This document shows, piece after piece, positions 27,251-37,872 of a stretch of DNA of 61,060 nucleotides. Location: NCBI RefSeq assembly GCF_000521865.1, contig NZ_JAME01000030.1, forward strand, positions 1 through 61,060, in the 5' to 3' direction. Below the pieces are notes generated by a model, which made no database searches, was not told the origin of the DNA, and was given only the letters and a program-made list of their open reading frames with translations. The position numbers and the translations under genes were made by a program. The first letter of the stretch is position 1; every line of letters begins with the position of its first letter. This DNA comes from Roseivivax isoporae LMG 25204 (GTDB taxonomy: Bacteria > Pseudomonadota > Alphaproteobacteria > Rhodobacterales > Rhodobacteraceae).

Positions 27251-27283
27251 CGCCGCCGGTCACATCTGTCGTGACGGGCGGCG
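27251..27283. terminator. Strong hairpin between gloB and clpA
   Basis: CGCCGCC-G-GTCAC and GTGAC-G-GGCGGCG form a 12-pair stem with one mismatch and a seven-base loop. It lies just downstream of gloB and upstream of clpA, both on the minus strand. The run of T next to it lies on the wrong side for a minus-strand terminator, so it may instead be a leader or 3'-end stabilising structure. Confidence 0.4.
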
Positions 27284-27318
27284 GCTGTCGGGAAAACGTG
27301 CGACCGGTCTGCGGCGGT

Positions 27319-28086
27319 TCAGAAGCCGTCCTTCCGGCGCCGGATCTCGGCGAAGACCTCGGCGGCGGGAGCATCCATCATGTCCAGGTTGCGGCGCACG
27401 GGTTCGTCCGCGGCCCGGAGAAACGGATTGGTGGCGAGTTCGTCTGAAAGCTTGGACGGCACCGTGGGCTCGCCGCGCGCCCGTGCTGCCGTGATGGCGT
27501 CTGCACGTGATTTAAGCGCCGCATTGTCCGGTTCAATGGTCAACGCGAATTCGGCGTTCTTGGCGGTATATTCGTGGCCCGAGCACAGCGTGGTCCCGGC
27601 GGGCAGGGTGAGGAACTTCTGCAGGCTCTGCCACATCTGGTCCATCGTGCCCTCGAAGACCCGACCGCAGCCGAGCGCCATCAGGCTGTCGCCGGTGAAC
27701 GCGATGGCCGAGCCGGGCAGGTGGAACGCGATGTGCCCCACCGTGTGGCCCGGGACCTCCATCACGAACACCTCCTCGCCGCCGAAGTCGAAGCTGTCGC
27801 CCTCGGACAGCGCACGGTCGAGCGGCGGCAGGCGCCCCTTGTCGGCGCGCGCGCCGGTCACCCGGGCGGGGTGGCGCGACAGGAGTTCCTCGACGCCCTG
27901 AATGTGGTCGTCGTGGTGGTGGGTCAGCCAGATCTCAGACAGGGTCCAGCCGCGGTCCTTCAGTGCGGCGTCGACGGGGCCGGCTTCGGGCACGTCGATC
28001 ACCGCGGTCGCGCCGCTCTCGCTGTCATGCAGGAGGAACGTGTAGTTGTCCGACAGGGCCGGGATCGTCACGAGGTCGAGGGCCAT
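27319..28086 (-). CDS. gloB: Hydroxyacylglutathione hydrolase (glyoxalase II)
   Basis: Metallo-beta-lactamase-fold hydrolase of 255 aa that releases D-lactate from S-lactoylglutathione. The binuclear metal motif THHHDDH is at residues 55-61, with H56, H58, D60 and H61 as ligands. GHTVGHIAF, FTGDSLMALGCGRVFEG, and CSGHEYTAKNAEFAL complete the site. The C-terminal glyoxalase II domain (NPFLRA, R...D) is present. It is divergent from the methyltransferase-like gene and located upstream of clpA on the same strand. Confidence 0.95.
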   Translation of the reverse strand: MALDLVTIPALSDNYTFLLHDSESGATAVIDVPEAGPVDAALKDRGWTLSEIWLTHHHDDHIQGVEELLSRHPARVTGARADKGRLPPLDRALSEGDSFDFGGEEVFVMEVPGHTVGHIAFHLPGSAIAFTGDSLMALGCGRVFEGTMDQMWQSLQKFLTLPAGTTLCSGHEYTAKNAEFALTIEPDNAALKSRADAITAARARGEPTVPSKLSDELATNPFLRAADEPVRRNLDMMDAPAAEVFAEIRRRKDGF

Positions 28087-28149
28087 TTCAATTTCGCTCC
28101 ATCCTTATAGACTCGGGACAACGCTAGAGCTTTCGGCGGGAGGCCTGCA

Positions 28150-28887
28150 ATGCATCTGGATGTCCGCACGCTGCGCGACTTCTATTACCGGCACGCGCTC
28201 GGCCGGGTGGCGCAGAAGCTGGTGCGGAACCGGGTGCGCGACTATTGGCCTGACACCCACGGCCACACGGTTGCGGGCTACGGCTTTGCCGTGCCGCTCC
28301 TGCGCCCGTTCCTGCCCGAGGCGCGGCGGGTGATCGGGCTCATGCCCGCACCGCAGGGGGTGATGCACTGGCCCGCGAACCAGCCCAACGTGTCGGTTCT
28401 CTGCCACGAGACCGAGTGGCCGCTCGAAACGGGACACGTGGACCGGCTGGTGCTGATGCATGGGCTCGAGACGTCCGAGAACGCCTCGGCGCTTCTCGAC
28501 GAATGCTACCGCGTGCTGGGGCCGGGAGGACAGGCGCTCTTCGTCGTGCCGAACCGCACCGGGCTCTGGGCGCGGTCGGACCGCACACCCTTCGGCTACG
28601 GCCGGCCCTATTCCCTGAGCCAGCTCGAGGCGCAGCTCAGGGCGCACGACTTCATCCCCGAGGACCACGTGTCGGTGCTCTACCAGCCGCCGTCGACGCG
28701 GCGGTTCTGGATGCGCACGGGCCCCTTCTGGGAACGGATGGGCACGTGGATCCCCGCGGCCATGGCCGGCGGCGTCATGCTGGTCCTCGCCTCGAAGCGC
28801 TATCCGCCCACGCGCCGGGGGATCGGCGCACGGGTGCGCGAGCCGCTCGGCGCCCTCGCGCCGAGCCCGGTGGCAAAGCCCGTGTGA
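28150..28887 (+). CDS. Methyltransferase-like protein with degenerate SAM motif
   Basis: A 245-residue protein with a Rossmann-methyltransferase C-terminal layout: [39 protein letters not shown] matches motifs II and III of type-11 methyltransferases. The glycine-rich SAM motif I (normally D-x-G-x-G-x-G) is replaced by [12 protein letters not shown], so SAM binding is doubtful. It sits divergent to gloB, an arrangement I believe recurs in alphaproteobacteria. A pseudo-methyltransferase, or an enzyme on an unusual substrate, are the options. The C-terminal end carries a hydrophobic stretch ([14 protein letters not shown]). Confidence 0.8.
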   Translation: MHLDVRTLRDFYYRHALGRVAQKLVRNRVRDYWPDTHGHTVAGYGFAVPLLRPFLPEARRVIGLMPAPQGVMHWPANQPNVSVLCHETEWPLETGHVDRLVLMHGLETSENASALLDECYRVLGPGGQALFVVPNRTGLWARSDRTPFGYGRPYSLSQLEAQLRAHDFIPEDHVSVLYQPPSTRRFWMRTGPFWERMGTWIPAAMAGGVMLVLASKRYPPTRRGIGARVREPLGALAPSPVAKPV

Positions 28888-29222
28888 CGCGGCCCGCCCG
28901 CGACCCGGCCGCTGCCTGCGACGGTTGGGCGCGCACCGGCCGCCGGCGCGCCGGGGAATCGTCCGCCACGTTCACGAAAAAGCGAACGTCTTGAGGCGTC
29001 TGGCGGATCCGGCTGCCTGCGACAATCGCGACAGCCGCGGGAAACACCTGAAAACAGGGCGTTTCATAGAAAGGTTGAAAACGTTCTACTATGTTGCGGG
29101 GGTGGGGATGCTCTGCTACATCCGCGCTGATTTTGACGCCCCGTGACCGCTGGGGCAAACCGGACAACGCCTCCTGACCCCGTGAAACGGGTCACGGGGG
29201 CTCGAATATCGGAAGGGTGGAC
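28888..29222 (+). promoter_or_regulatory. Leader and promoter region of the atp operon
   Basis: This 335-base gap has no gene. It contains a stretch richer in A and T around 29060-29100 (TTCATA, then TTGAAA, then TACTAT), the likely place for a promoter, though no perfect -35/-10 pair is present. Close to the start, CCCCGTGA (29178-29185) and TCACGGGG (29192-29199) form an eight-pair hairpin that ends 23 bases before the atpH start. The rest is GC-rich without repeats I could find. Confidence 0.5.
29178..29199 (+). promoter_or_regulatory. Hairpin in the atpH leader
   Basis: Perfect eight-pair stem CCCCGTGA / TCACGGGG with loop AACGGG, in the mRNA leader just before the ribosome-binding site GGAAGG (29211-29216). 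A smaller alternative fold, CCCGT/ACGGG, uses the same bases. It could affect mRNA stability or access of ribosomes. Confidence 0.4.
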
Positions 29223-29783
29223 GTGGCTGAACCAGCATCGATTTCCTCCGGCATCGCAGAGCGTTACGCTTCGGCCGTCTTCGAGATCGCAAGAGACGAG
29301 GATGCGATCGGCAAGCTCGAAACCGACATCGACGACCTGGCAGCAGCCCTCTCCGAAAGCGCCGATCTGCGCGACCTGATCCAGTCGCCGATCTACGCCC
29401 GGTCGGCGCAGAAGCAGGCGATCATGGCGGTGGCGGAGAAGATGGGTCTCTCGCCGGTGATGCGCAACACGCTGGGCCTGATGGCCGACAAGCGCCGGCT
29501 GTTCGTGCTGCCCGCGTTCGTGACGCAGCTGCGCGCGCTGCTGGCAGACCACAAGGGCGAGGTCACCGCGGACGTGGCCTCGGCCATCGAGCTGTCGGAC
29601 GACCAGCGCGACCGTCTGGCGCGCACGCTGAAGGACAAGGTGGGCCGCGAGGTCAAGCTGAACACGACCGTCGATGAAAGCCTGATCGGTGGTCTCGTCG
29701 TCAAGGTGGGCTCGAAGATGATCGACACTTCGATCCGCTCGAAGCTCGCCGCTCTCCAGAATGCCATGAAAGAGGTCGGATAA
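29223..29783 (+). CDS. atpH: F1F0 ATP synthase subunit delta
   Basis: Peripheral-stalk delta subunit (186 aa) that links F1 to F0. [14 protein letters not shown] at the N-terminus and the C-terminal [21 protein letters not shown] are family hallmarks. I chose GTG at 29223 because GGAAGG at 29211-29216 is six bases away. The GTG at 29217 directly abuts that site and is too close. It is the first gene of atpHAGDC. F0 genes are not in the window, as is normal for Rhodobacterales. Confidence 0.93.
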   Translation: MAEPASISSGIAERYASAVFEIARDEDAIGKLETDIDDLAAALSESADLRDLIQSPIYARSAQKQAIMAVAEKMGLSPVMRNTLGLMADKRRLFVLPAFVTQLRALLADHKGEVTADVASAIELSDDQRDRLARTLKDKVGREVKLNTTVDESLIGGLVVKVGSKMIDTSIRSKLAALQNAMKEVG

Positions 29784-31322
29784 ATGGGTATCCAAGCAGC
29801 CGAGATTTCTGCGATCCTGAAGGAGCAGATCAAGAACTTCGGTCAGGAGGTCGAGGTCGCCGAGGTTGGCCGCGTGCTGTCGGTCGGCGACGGGATTGCC
29901 CGTGTCTACGGTCTCGACAACGTGCAGGCCGGCGAGATGGTGGAATTCCCCGGCGGCATCCGGGGCATGGCGCTGAACCTCGAGACCGACAATGTCGGCG
30001 TCGTGATCTTCGGCTCCGACAAGGACATCAAGGAAGGCGACACCGTCAAGCGCACGAACTCCATCGTGGACGTGCCCTGCGGTGACGCGCTGCTCGGCCG
30101 CGTGGTGGACGCGCTCGGCAACCCGATCGACGGCAAGGGCCCGATCGAGGCCGCGGAGCGCCGCGTCGCCGACGTGAAGGCGCCCGGCATCATGCCGCGC
30201 AAGTCGGTGCACGAGCCCATGGCGACGGGCCTCAAGGCCATCGACGCGATGATCCCGATCGGCCGCGGCCAGCGCGAGCTCATCATCGGCGACCGCCAGA
30301 CCGGCAAGACCGCCGTCGCGCTCGACACCATGCTCAACCAGAAGAGCTACAACGAGGCGGCAGGCGACGACGAGGGCAAGAAGCTCTACTGCGTCTACGT
30401 CGCCATCGGCCAGAAGCGCTCGACCGTGGCGCAGCTGGTGAAGAAGCTCGAGGAATCGGGCGCCATCGAATATTCCATCGTCGTCGCCGCGACCGCCTCG
30501 GACCCCGCGCCGATGCAGTACCTCGCGCCCTACACCGCGACCGCGATGGGCGAGTATTTCCGCGACAATGGCCGCCACGCGCTGATGGTCTACGACGACC
30601 TGTCGAAGCAGGCCGTGTCCTACCGCCAGATGTCGCTCCTGCTGCGCCGCCCGCCGGGCCGCGAAGCCTACCCGGGCGACGTCTTCTACCTCCACTCGCG
30701 GCTGCTCGAGCGGTCGGCGAAGCTGAACGAGGCGAACGGCTCGGGCTCGCTGACGGCACTGCCGATCATCGAGACGCAGGGCGGCGACGTCTCGGCGTTC
30801 ATCCCGACCAACGTGATCTCGATCACCGACGGCCAGATCTTCCTCGAGACCGAACTGTTCTACCAGGGCATCCGCCCGGCCGTGAACACCGGCCTCTCGG
30901 TGAGCCGCGTGGGCTCGTCGGCGCAGACCAACGCGATGAAGTCGGTCGCGGGCCCGGTGAAGCTGGAACTGGCGCAGTACCGCGAGATGGCGGCCTTCGC
31001 GCAGTTCGGCTCGGACCTCGACGCGGCGACCCAGCGCCAGCTGAACCGCGGCGCACGCCTGACCGAGCTGATGAAGCAGCCGCAATATGCGCCGCTCACC
31101 AACGCGGAAATCGTCTGCGTGATCTTCGCCGGCACCAACGGCTACCTCGACAAGCTGCCCGTCGGTGACGTGGGCCGGTTCGAGCGTGGGCTCCTGACGT
31201 TCCTGCGGTCCAAGAAGAAGGACGTGCTGGACTGGATCACCAACGAGGATCCGAAGATCAAGGGCGATGCCGCCAACAAGATCAAGGCTGCGCTGGACGA
31301 ATACGCCGCCGACTTCGCGTAA
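29784..31322 (+). CDS. atpA: F1F0 ATP synthase subunit alpha
   Basis: Regulatory nucleotide-binding alpha subunit (512 aa) of F1. Walker A GDRQTGKT is at residues 169-176. The alpha-type [14 protein letters not shown] signature, with the arginine finger Arg, is near residue 372. The ATG follows directly after the atpH stop, with AAAGAGG inside the end of atpH as the Shine-Dalgarno. Length is standard. Confidence 0.98.
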   Translation: MGIQAAEISAILKEQIKNFGQEVEVAEVGRVLSVGDGIARVYGLDNVQAGEMVEFPGGIRGMALNLETDNVGVVIFGSDKDIKEGDTVKRTNSIVDVPCGDALLGRVVDALGNPIDGKGPIEAAERRVADVKAPGIMPRKSVHEPMATGLKAIDAMIPIGRGQRELIIGDRQTGKTAVALDTMLNQKSYNEAAGDDEGKKLYCVYVAIGQKRSTVAQLVKKLEESGAIEYSIVVAATASDPAPMQYLAPYTATAMGEYFRDNGRHALMVYDDLSKQAVSYRQMSLLLRRPPGREAYPGDVFYLHSRLLERSAKLNEANGSGSLTALPIIETQGGDVSAFIPTNVISITDGQIFLETELFYQGIRPAVNTGLSVSRVGSSAQTNAMKSVAGPVKLELAQYREMAAFAQFGSDLDAATQRQLNRGARLTELMKQPQYAPLTNAEIVCVIFAGTNGYLDKLPVGDVGRFERGLLTFLRSKKKDVLDWITNEDPKIKGDAANKIKAALDEYAADFA

Positions 31323-31334
31323 GGGAGACGACGC

Positions 31335-32213
31335 ATGCCGTCCCTCAAGGACCTGAAAAACCGGATCTCCTCGGTCAAGAACACGAGGAAGATCACGAAG
31401 GCCATGCAGATGGTCGCGGCGGCCAAGCTCCGTCGCGCCCAGGATGCGGCCGAGATGGCGCGCCCCTATGCCGAGCGGTTCAACGCCGTCATGGCGGCGC
31501 TCGCCGGATCGGTGGGCGACAGCGACAGCGCGCCCCGGCTGCTGGCCGGGACGGGATCGGACAAGGTGCACCTGCTCGTGGTCATGACCGCCGAGCGGGG
31601 GCTCTGCGGCGGCTTCAACGCCAACATCGCCAAGCTGGCGCGCCAGCGGGCGCAGAAGCTTCGCGGCGAGGGCAAGGACGTCAAGATCCTGACTGTCGGC
31701 AAGAAGGGCCGCGACAACCTGCGCCGCGATCTCGGTGCGCATTTCGTCGGGCACCATGACCTGTCGGACGTCAAGCGGCTGTCCTACGCGGACGCGCAGA
31801 AGATCGCGCAGGATCTGCTCGACCGCTTCGACAAGGGCGAATTCGACGTCGCGACGATCTTCTTCTCGAAGTTCGAGAACGTCGTGAGCCAGGTGCCGAC
31901 CGCCCAGCAGGTGATCCCCGCGGACTACCAGCAGGACGACGCGGCGCCCGAGGCGAACATGCTCTACGACTACGAGCCGTCCGAGGAGGAGATCCTCGCG
32001 GACCTCCTGCCGCGCGGCGTGGCCACGCAGATCTTCGCGGCGCTGCTCGAGAACGGCGCGTCCGAGCAGGGTGCGCGGATGTCCGCGATGGACAACGCGA
32101 CGCGCAACGCGGGCGAGATGATCGACGACCTGACGATCGAGTACAACCGCACCCGTCAGGCGGTCATCACCAACGAGCTGATCGAGATCATCTCGGGGGC
32201 AGAGGCGCTCTGA
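31335..32213 (+). CDS. atpG: F1F0 ATP synthase subunit gamma
   Basis: Central-stalk gamma subunit (292 aa). [20 protein letters not shown] at the start, [10 protein letters not shown] in the middle, and the C-terminal [23 protein letters not shown] are family signatures. The two long terminal helices would form the rotating shaft. AAGGGAG upstream acts as ribosome-binding site. It is followed by a 154-base spacer that begins with a hairpin, unusually long for this otherwise tight operon. Confidence 0.97.
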   Translation: MPSLKDLKNRISSVKNTRKITKAMQMVAAAKLRRAQDAAEMARPYAERFNAVMAALAGSVGDSDSAPRLLAGTGSDKVHLLVVMTAERGLCGGFNANIAKLARQRAQKLRGEGKDVKILTVGKKGRDNLRRDLGAHFVGHHDLSDVKRLSYADAQKIAQDLLDRFDKGEFDVATIFFSKFENVVSQVPTAQQVIPADYQQDDAAPEANMLYDYEPSEEEILADLLPRGVATQIFAALLENGASEQGARMSAMDNATRNAGEMIDDLTIEYNRTRQAVITNELIEIISGAEAL

Positions 32214-32218
32214 GTTCC

Positions 32219-32241
32219 GGCCGCCGGCCCGCCCGGCGGCC
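32219..32241 (+). promoter_or_regulatory. Hairpin between atpG and atpD
   Basis: GGCCGCCGG and CCGGCGGCC form a nine-pair stem with loop CCCGC, five bases after the atpG stop. No T tract follows. It lies inside the operon, so it more likely shapes mRNA decay or partial termination than ends transcription. The rest of the 154-base spacer has no gene. Confidence 0.4.
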
Positions 32242-32367
32242 CGACCGAATGCATGCGCGGCAGGCGCGGGAGCGGGGCCAGGCCCCCGCGATCGGGCCCG
32301 CGGACGCCGCGCGACAACCGAATGAACCGACTTGGGGCCGCCGGCCCTCGAAAACCGGAGACGATAG

Positions 32368-33792
<1,425 letters not shown>

Positions 33793-33812
33793 TCCTGACG
33801 AGACTTGGGGCC

Positions 33813-33833
33813 GGGGGCGCGTTCGACGCCCCC
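33813..33833 (+). promoter_or_regulatory. Hairpin between atpD and atpC
   Basis: GGGGGCG and CGCCCCC form a seven-pair stem around loop CGTTCGA in the 64-base gap between atpD and atpC. The atpC ribosome-binding site GAAGGAGG lies just downstream. It may lower or stabilise one segment of the mRNA. Confidence 0.4.
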
Positions 33834-33856
33834 GCCCGCAGTGAAGGAGGCCTTGA

Positions 33857-34291
33857 ATGGCAGAGACCATGCAGTTCGACCTGGTGAGCCCGGAACGCCG
33901 GCTCATGCGGGAAGAGGTCGTGTCGGTCGTCATCCCCGGCGCCGACGGCGACCTGACGGCGATGCCGAACCACGCGCCGCTCATCACCACGCTGCGCCCC
34001 GGCATCATGCGGGTCGAGACGCCGTCGGGCACGAGGGAGTTCGTGGTCACCGGCGGCTTCGCCGAGCTGGGCGAGGGTCTGACGGTGCTCGCGGAGCGTG
34101 CGCTTGCGCGCGAGGACGTGACGCAGGAAACCTACGAGACGCTCGTGGCCGAGGCGGAGGAAACCTACCGCAAGGCCAAGGAGACGTTCCAGAACGAACC
34201 CGGCCCGGTGGACGACGCGGCAAAGCTGCTCGCCGACATGGTCGCCGTGGGCGGTCACATCGGCCTGTCGACCCGTCAGCCGAGCCTCTGA
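33857..34291 (+). CDS. atpC: F1F0 ATP synthase subunit epsilon
   Basis: Epsilon subunit (144 aa) of F1, last gene of the operon. The beta-sandwich start [12 protein letters not shown], the [21 protein letters not shown] motif and the [13 protein letters not shown] segment are typical. The C-terminal helix (about residues 93-130) is the regulatory domain. A strong AAGGAGG Shine-Dalgarno precedes the ATG. A terminator follows 22 bases after the stop. Confidence 0.95.
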   Translation: MAETMQFDLVSPERRLMREEVVSVVIPGADGDLTAMPNHAPLITTLRPGIMRVETPSGTREFVVTGGFAELGEGLTVLAERALAREDVTQETYETLVAEAEETYRKAKETFQNEPGPVDDAAKLLADMVAVGGHIGLSTRQPSL

Positions 34292-34313
34292 CGTGCCGCA
34301 CCGACCGGACGCA

Positions 34314-34346
34314 ACGCCCCGCCGTCCCGGCGGGGCGTCGTCGTTT
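34314..34346 (+). terminator. Factor-independent terminator of the atp operon
   Basis: ACGCCCCGCCG and CGGCGGGGCGT form a perfect 11-pair stem around loop TCC, followed by TCGTCGTTT. This is the clearest terminator in the window and ends the atpHAGDC transcript. Confidence 0.85.
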
Positions 34347-34378
34347 GCGGTCTCAGGCCATCGGACCAAGACGCATCC

Positions 34379-34729
34379 ATGAAAAGACTGAACGGCGCGA
34401 CGATCGGCGTGGACCAGGGCGCGGTGGACCTGTTCTCGGAGTTCGCGACCGGCGGCGACATGTGGACCGGGTCGGGCACGCGCGAACGGCGCCGGCGCAT
34501 CGCCTTTTCCGAACCCTTCCGGGCGCCCCCGACGGTGCAGGTGGCGCTGGCGCTCTGGGACATGGATTCAGGGCCGAACATCCGCGCCGATGTGGCGGCG
34601 GACGACGTGAACGAGGACGGCTTCGACATGGTGTTCCGCACCTGGTCCGACAGTCGCGTGGCGCGGGTCCGCATGACCTGGCTGGCCATCGGCGAGCTGC
34701 GCGACGAAGACAGCTGGGAGCTCTACTGA
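34379..34729 (+). CDS. H-type lectin domain protein
   Basis: A 116-residue soluble protein that is almost entirely one H-type (discoidin/Helix pomatia) lectin domain. FSEPFRAPPTVQVALALWDMDSG, ADDVNEDGFDMVFRTWSDSRVARVRMTWLAIGEL shows the typical pattern, including the FxxxFxTWSDS core and the closing WxAxG-like strand. The family binds GalNAc and related sugars in animals and is sporadic in bacteria. There is no signal peptide. It lies between the atp terminator and the convergent Hint-domain gene. Confidence 0.8.
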   Translation: MKRLNGATIGVDQGAVDLFSEFATGGDMWTGSGTRERRRRIAFSEPFRAPPTVQVALALWDMDSGPNIRADVAADDVNEDGFDMVFRTWSDSRVARVRMTWLAIGELRDEDSWELY

Positions 34730-34747
34730 CGCCCATGCGCCGAGCTC

Positions 34748-35803
34748 TCACGGGGCGAAGAGCGGCTTGCGGTTCCTCAGGTGGCGCTGCACCAGTCCCT
34801 TTCCGCGCGCGCCCTGCGCCACGGGACGCGCCAGTCCGGGCAGGGGGCCCGCGGGCGCGTCTGTCAGCGCGAGGGCACGCAGCCGCGCCGCGGCATCCGG
34901 GCTGAGCGTGCGCAGCGCCTCCGACCCCGCATAGAGGCTTTCGGCCGGCGCGCCGTCGGCATTCACCACCTCATGCCGGTCGAAGGCCAGGTGGTAGTAG
35001 ACCACGGACGCCACGTCCTCGCGCACGCGGATGCCTGGCAGGGGCAGGAGCAGGCGCGCGGCCACCAGCACCTCGTCCGAGGCGAACATGCGCCGGGCGA
35101 TGGCCGAGCGGACCAGCATCCGGTGCTGAGGCGAGACGACCAGCGGCCGGCTCGGGCAGCCCGGGCCGAGCGCGCCCGGCGCGATCTCGATCGGCCGGTT
35201 CTTCGGGTTCGCGGCGAGTGCGGCGGGCGGCAGGTCCATCCGGCCGATCCAGCGCACCGGCTGGGCGCCGTGGTCGCGCGTCCGCATCAGGTCGCCGATC
35301 CCGATCTCCTCGACCCGAAGCTCGCGCCCGTCCGCCAGCTCGATCCGCGTGCCGAGGGCGAAACACACCACGTTCACCGAATTGTCGAAGGTGCTGACCG
35401 TGGCGGAATCGCTTGCGGTGACGTCGTCGAGCGCGCCGGTGGTGACGGCCGCGACGTCCATGTCGCCGTAGCTGTCGTCCGGGATGACGAAGTGGCGCGA
35501 GGTCGCGCCGTTGGTCACCGTCAGGAACGTGACCCAGAGGTTATCCTCGTGCGCCGGGAGGAAGCTGCGGGTGCTCCCGTCGGCCAGCAGGAACGTTCCC
35601 TGCGAGGCGGGTTTCTGGATCCGGCTGATCGTGTAGCCGACGCCGGCGATGGTGACGCGATCGCCCAGGTCGAACTCGCCGTCGTCGAGATCGGCCGAGG
35701 TCATCCCGTCGATCACCCCGAGGATCTGGCCGTCCGCGACCGAATAGGTCGTGTCGGCCGCAGGTTCGGTGGTGATCTCGATGAGATCGTAGATCGTCGC
35801 CAT
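34748..35803 (-). CDS. Hint-domain protein (Hint_2 type)
   Basis: A 351-residue protein with an N-terminal beta-rich region (1-145, acidic, Thr/Asp-rich) followed by a Hint domain. Cys147 starts the domain (VVCFALGTRIELADG) as in inteins and Hedgehog proteins. VRWIGRM, SPQHRML (H227) and the YYHLAFDRHEVVNADG motif (H271, H277) match the Hint_2 group common in Rhodobacterales. The usual intein C-terminal HN is absent, so splicing is not expected. N-terminal cleavage at Cys147 is possible. No signal peptide is visible. The ATG at 35803 has only a weak AGGA site. A secretion route is not shown. Confidence 0.82.
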   Translation of the reverse strand: MATIYDLIEITTEPAADTTYSVADGQILGVIDGMTSADLDDGEFDLGDRVTIAGVGYTISRIQKPASQGTFLLADGSTRSFLPAHEDNLWVTFLTVTNGATSRHFVIPDDSYGDMDVAAVTTGALDDVTASDSATVSTFDNSVNVVCFALGTRIELADGRELRVEEIGIGDLMRTRDHGAQPVRWIGRMDLPPAALAANPKNRPIEIAPGALGPGCPSRPLVVSPQHRMLVRSAIARRMFASDEVLVAARLLLPLPGIRVREDVASVVYYHLAFDRHEVVNADGAPAESLYAGSEALRTLSPDAAARLRALALTDAPAGPLPGLARPVAQGARGKGLVQRHLRNRKPLFAP

Positions 35804-36161
35804 GTCCGCGTCCTGAAGCGCCTGGCGCCGGCCGGATCCGCGCGGCTGCGCCCGGTGCAACGGGCGGCGGCCGCGCGGCAGGGCCGGGCGTCAGTCTGGC
35901 TGGAGGGGACTCGGGACGTCAGTCACGCGGAACGGACCGCCGGTTGCGTGGTTGCGGCCACGGCACCCGAGAGACCGGCCGGGCATGAACCCGGAGAAGG
36001 CAAAACATCGCATCACACACCTGCACACCTTCTGGGTCCGTCCGCGTCGCCCTTGTTTTCCGGTTCGATCGGAACGAAACCAGCGTTCGATAATGATTAT
36101 CTGCTAGAACTAGATTGCGGCAGGATCATGGCGGCGACGCTGGCGGTGGGCGGGCAGGCGC
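35804..36161. other. Gene-free spacer between prs and the Hint-domain gene
   Basis: A 358-base spacer with no credible gene. Positions 36050-36115 are richer in A and T and contain a Fur-like palindrome (36089-36101) and the pair CTAG-AA-CTAG (36105-36114). The rest is GC-rich. The promoter for the Hint gene is expected here, reading leftwards. Confidence 0.6.
36089..36101. promoter_or_regulatory. Fur-box-like palindrome
   Basis: GATAATGATTATC is a perfect 6-1-6 inverted repeat. With flanking bases it matches 13 of 15 positions of the classic Fur 7-1-7 pattern TGATAATnATTATCA. It lies 286 bases upstream of the Hint-domain gene and 60 bases past the end of prs. It may be an iron-regulated operator or an AT-rich promoter core. 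Confidence 0.35.
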
Positions 36162-37172
36162 CTAGAGGATGCCCTCGTAGATCGGGCCCAGCGTCTCGGT
36201 CTCGAAGAGCGACGACACGCTCGTGCCGTTCCAGATGTTGAGGATCGCCTGCGCGAACATCGGGGCGGTGGGCAGCACGCGGATGTTGGGCGCGGCGCGG
36301 GCCGCGTCGCTGCACTCGATGGAATCGGTGATGACGAGCGACTTCATCACCGAGTTGGTGATGCGCTCGACCGCCGGGCCCGACATGACGCCGTGGGTGA
36401 TGTAGGCATGGACCTCGGTCGCGCCGTGATCCTTCAGCACCTCGGCCGCCTTGCAGAGCGTGCCGGCCGTGTCGCAGATGTCGTCGACGATGAAGCACTG
36501 CTTGCCCGCGACGTCGCCGATCACGGTCATCTCGGCGATCTCGCCGGGCTTCTCGCGGCGCTTGTCGACGATGGCGAGCGGGGCCCCGATCCGCTTGGCC
36601 AGTTCCCGCGCGCGGGCGACGCCGCCCACGTCCGGCGACACCACCATCACGTCGTCCAGCTGGCCCTTGAGCTGGCTCTGGATGTCGAGCGCGAAGATCG
36701 GCGAGGCGTAGAGGTTGTCGACGGGGATGTCGAAGAAGCCCTGGATCTGCGCCGCGTGCAGGTCCATGGTCAGTACCCGCTCGATGCCCGAGCTCGCGAT
36801 CATGTTGGCCACGAGCTTTGCGGTGATGGGCGTGCGCGCCTTGGTGCGGCGGTCCTGCCGGGCATAGCCGAAATAGGGGATCACCGCGGTGATGCGCGCG
36901 GCCGACGACCGGCGCAGCGCGTCGGCCATCACCAGCAGCTCCATCAGGTTGTCGTTGGCGGGGTTCGACGTCGGCTGGATGACGAACATGTCCTCGCCGC
37001 GCACGTTCTCGAACACCTCGACGAAGATCTCGGCGTCGTTGAAGCGCTCGACCCGCGCGTCGACCAGCCCCACGCTCATGCCCCGATAGAGCGACATGCG
37101 CCGCGCGATGGCCTTGGCGAGCGGCAGGTTCGCGTTGCCGGATATCAGCTTGGGTTCGATCACGCTGGGCAT
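36162..37172 (-). CDS. prs: Ribose-phosphate pyrophosphokinase (PRPP synthetase)
   Basis: Class I PRPP synthetase (336 aa), making PRPP from ribose-5-phosphate and [22 protein letters not shown], the [25 protein letters not shown] motif with catalytic residues, and the PRPP loop [13 protein letters not shown] are all present. It has about 15-20 more residues than the E. coli enzyme, as in other alphaproteobacteria. PRPP made here serves upp and the de novo pyrimidine and purine pathways. Divergent from the isomerase at 37273. Confidence 0.96.
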   Translation of the reverse strand: MPSVIEPKLISGNANLPLAKAIARRMSLYRGMSVGLVDARVERFNDAEIFVEVFENVRGEDMFVIQPTSNPANDNLMELLVMADALRRSSAARITAVIPYFGYARQDRRTKARTPITAKLVANMIASSGIERVLTMDLHAAQIQGFFDIPVDNLYASPIFALDIQSQLKGQLDDVMVVSPDVGGVARARELAKRIGAPLAIVDKRREKPGEIAEMTVIGDVAGKQCFIVDDICDTAGTLCKAAEVLKDHGATEVHAYITHGVMSGPAVERITNSVMKSLVITDSIECSDAARAAPNIRVLPTAPMFAQAILNIWNGTSVSSLFETETLGPIYEGIL

Positions 37173-37272
37173 GGGACGGGGGCTCCGGAAATCGTCTCGT
37201 GGGGTCAGGTTGCGGTGCGCTTAGCATGCGCTTACCAATTGGCAAAGCCGATGCCCGCAGGAGAATGCCGCG

Positions 37273-37872
37273 ATGCCGCATATCGACTACTACTTCACGA
37301 CGCTTTCGCCCTTCACCTACCTCGCGGGCACCGAGCTCGAGACGATCGCCGAACGCCACGGCGCGGACATCACCTACAGGCCCGTCGACATCATGGCGCT
37401 GTTCGAGCGCACCGGCGGCACGCCCCCGGCGCAGCGTCACCCGAGCCGGCAGGAATACCGCGCGCAGGAGATCCTGCGCCTTTCGAAGAAGCGCGGCATG
37501 GACATGCACCTGAAGCCCGCGCACTGGCCGACGAACCCCGCGCCGTCCGCCTATGCCATCATCGCAGCGCAGAAGGCCGGCGGGGGCGACGTGGGTGCGC
37601 TGACCTTCTCGTTCCTGCGCGCCTGCTGGGCCGAGGAACGCGACATCGCCGAGGACGAGGTGGTGCGCGACTGCCTCGAGAAGGCGGGGTTCGATCCCGG
37701 CCTCGCGGATCGCGGGCTGCTCACCGGGGCGGAGATCTATGCCGCGAACCTCGAGGACGCGGTGGCCTCGGGCGCGTTCGGCGCGCCGTTCTACATCGTC
37801 GACAGCGGCCAGCGGTTCTGGGGGCACGACCGGCTCGAGGACCTCGACCTGCACCTCGCCGGCAAGCTCTGA
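37273..37872 (+). CDS. 2-hydroxychromene-2-carboxylate isomerase family protein (DsbA fold)
   Basis: A 199-residue thioredoxin-fold protein of the DsbA/GST-kappa superfamily. DYYFTTLSPFTYLAGTELE has Ser in the place where DsbA has CxxC, as in glutathione-dependent HCCA isomerases. AHWPTNPAPSAYAIIAAQ and GVFGAPFYIVDSGQRFWGHDRL-type segments complete the fold. In known members it acts in naphthalene degradation, but most genomic homologues have no proven substrate. The ATG at 37273 is chosen over one at 37264 because the GGAG site is then well spaced. The stop overlaps the next ATG. Confidence 0.85.
   Translation: MPHIDYYFTTLSPFTYLAGTELETIAERHGADITYRPVDIMALFERTGGTPPAQRHPSRQEYRAQEILRLSKKRGMDMHLKPAHWPTNPAPSAYAIIAAQKAGGGDVGALTFSFLRACWAEERDIAEDEVVRDCLEKAGFDPGLADRGLLTGAEIYAANLEDAVASGAFGAPFYIVDSGQRFWGHDRLEDLDLHLAGKL

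Noticed and set aside
27251-27283. Intrinsic terminator for gloB
   Set aside because: The stem is good, but the T run lies on the wrong side for minus-strand transcription. I keep it only as a hairpin of uncertain role.
28888-29222. Possible small gene or RNA gene in the atp leader
   Set aside because: No frame with a start, a ribosome-binding site and protein-like composition was found, and no tRNA-like fold was seen.
36128-36165. Short plus-strand frame ATGGCGGCGACG... in the prs-Hint spacer
   Set aside because: Only about 12 codons, no ribosome-binding site, and it runs into the 3' end of prs.
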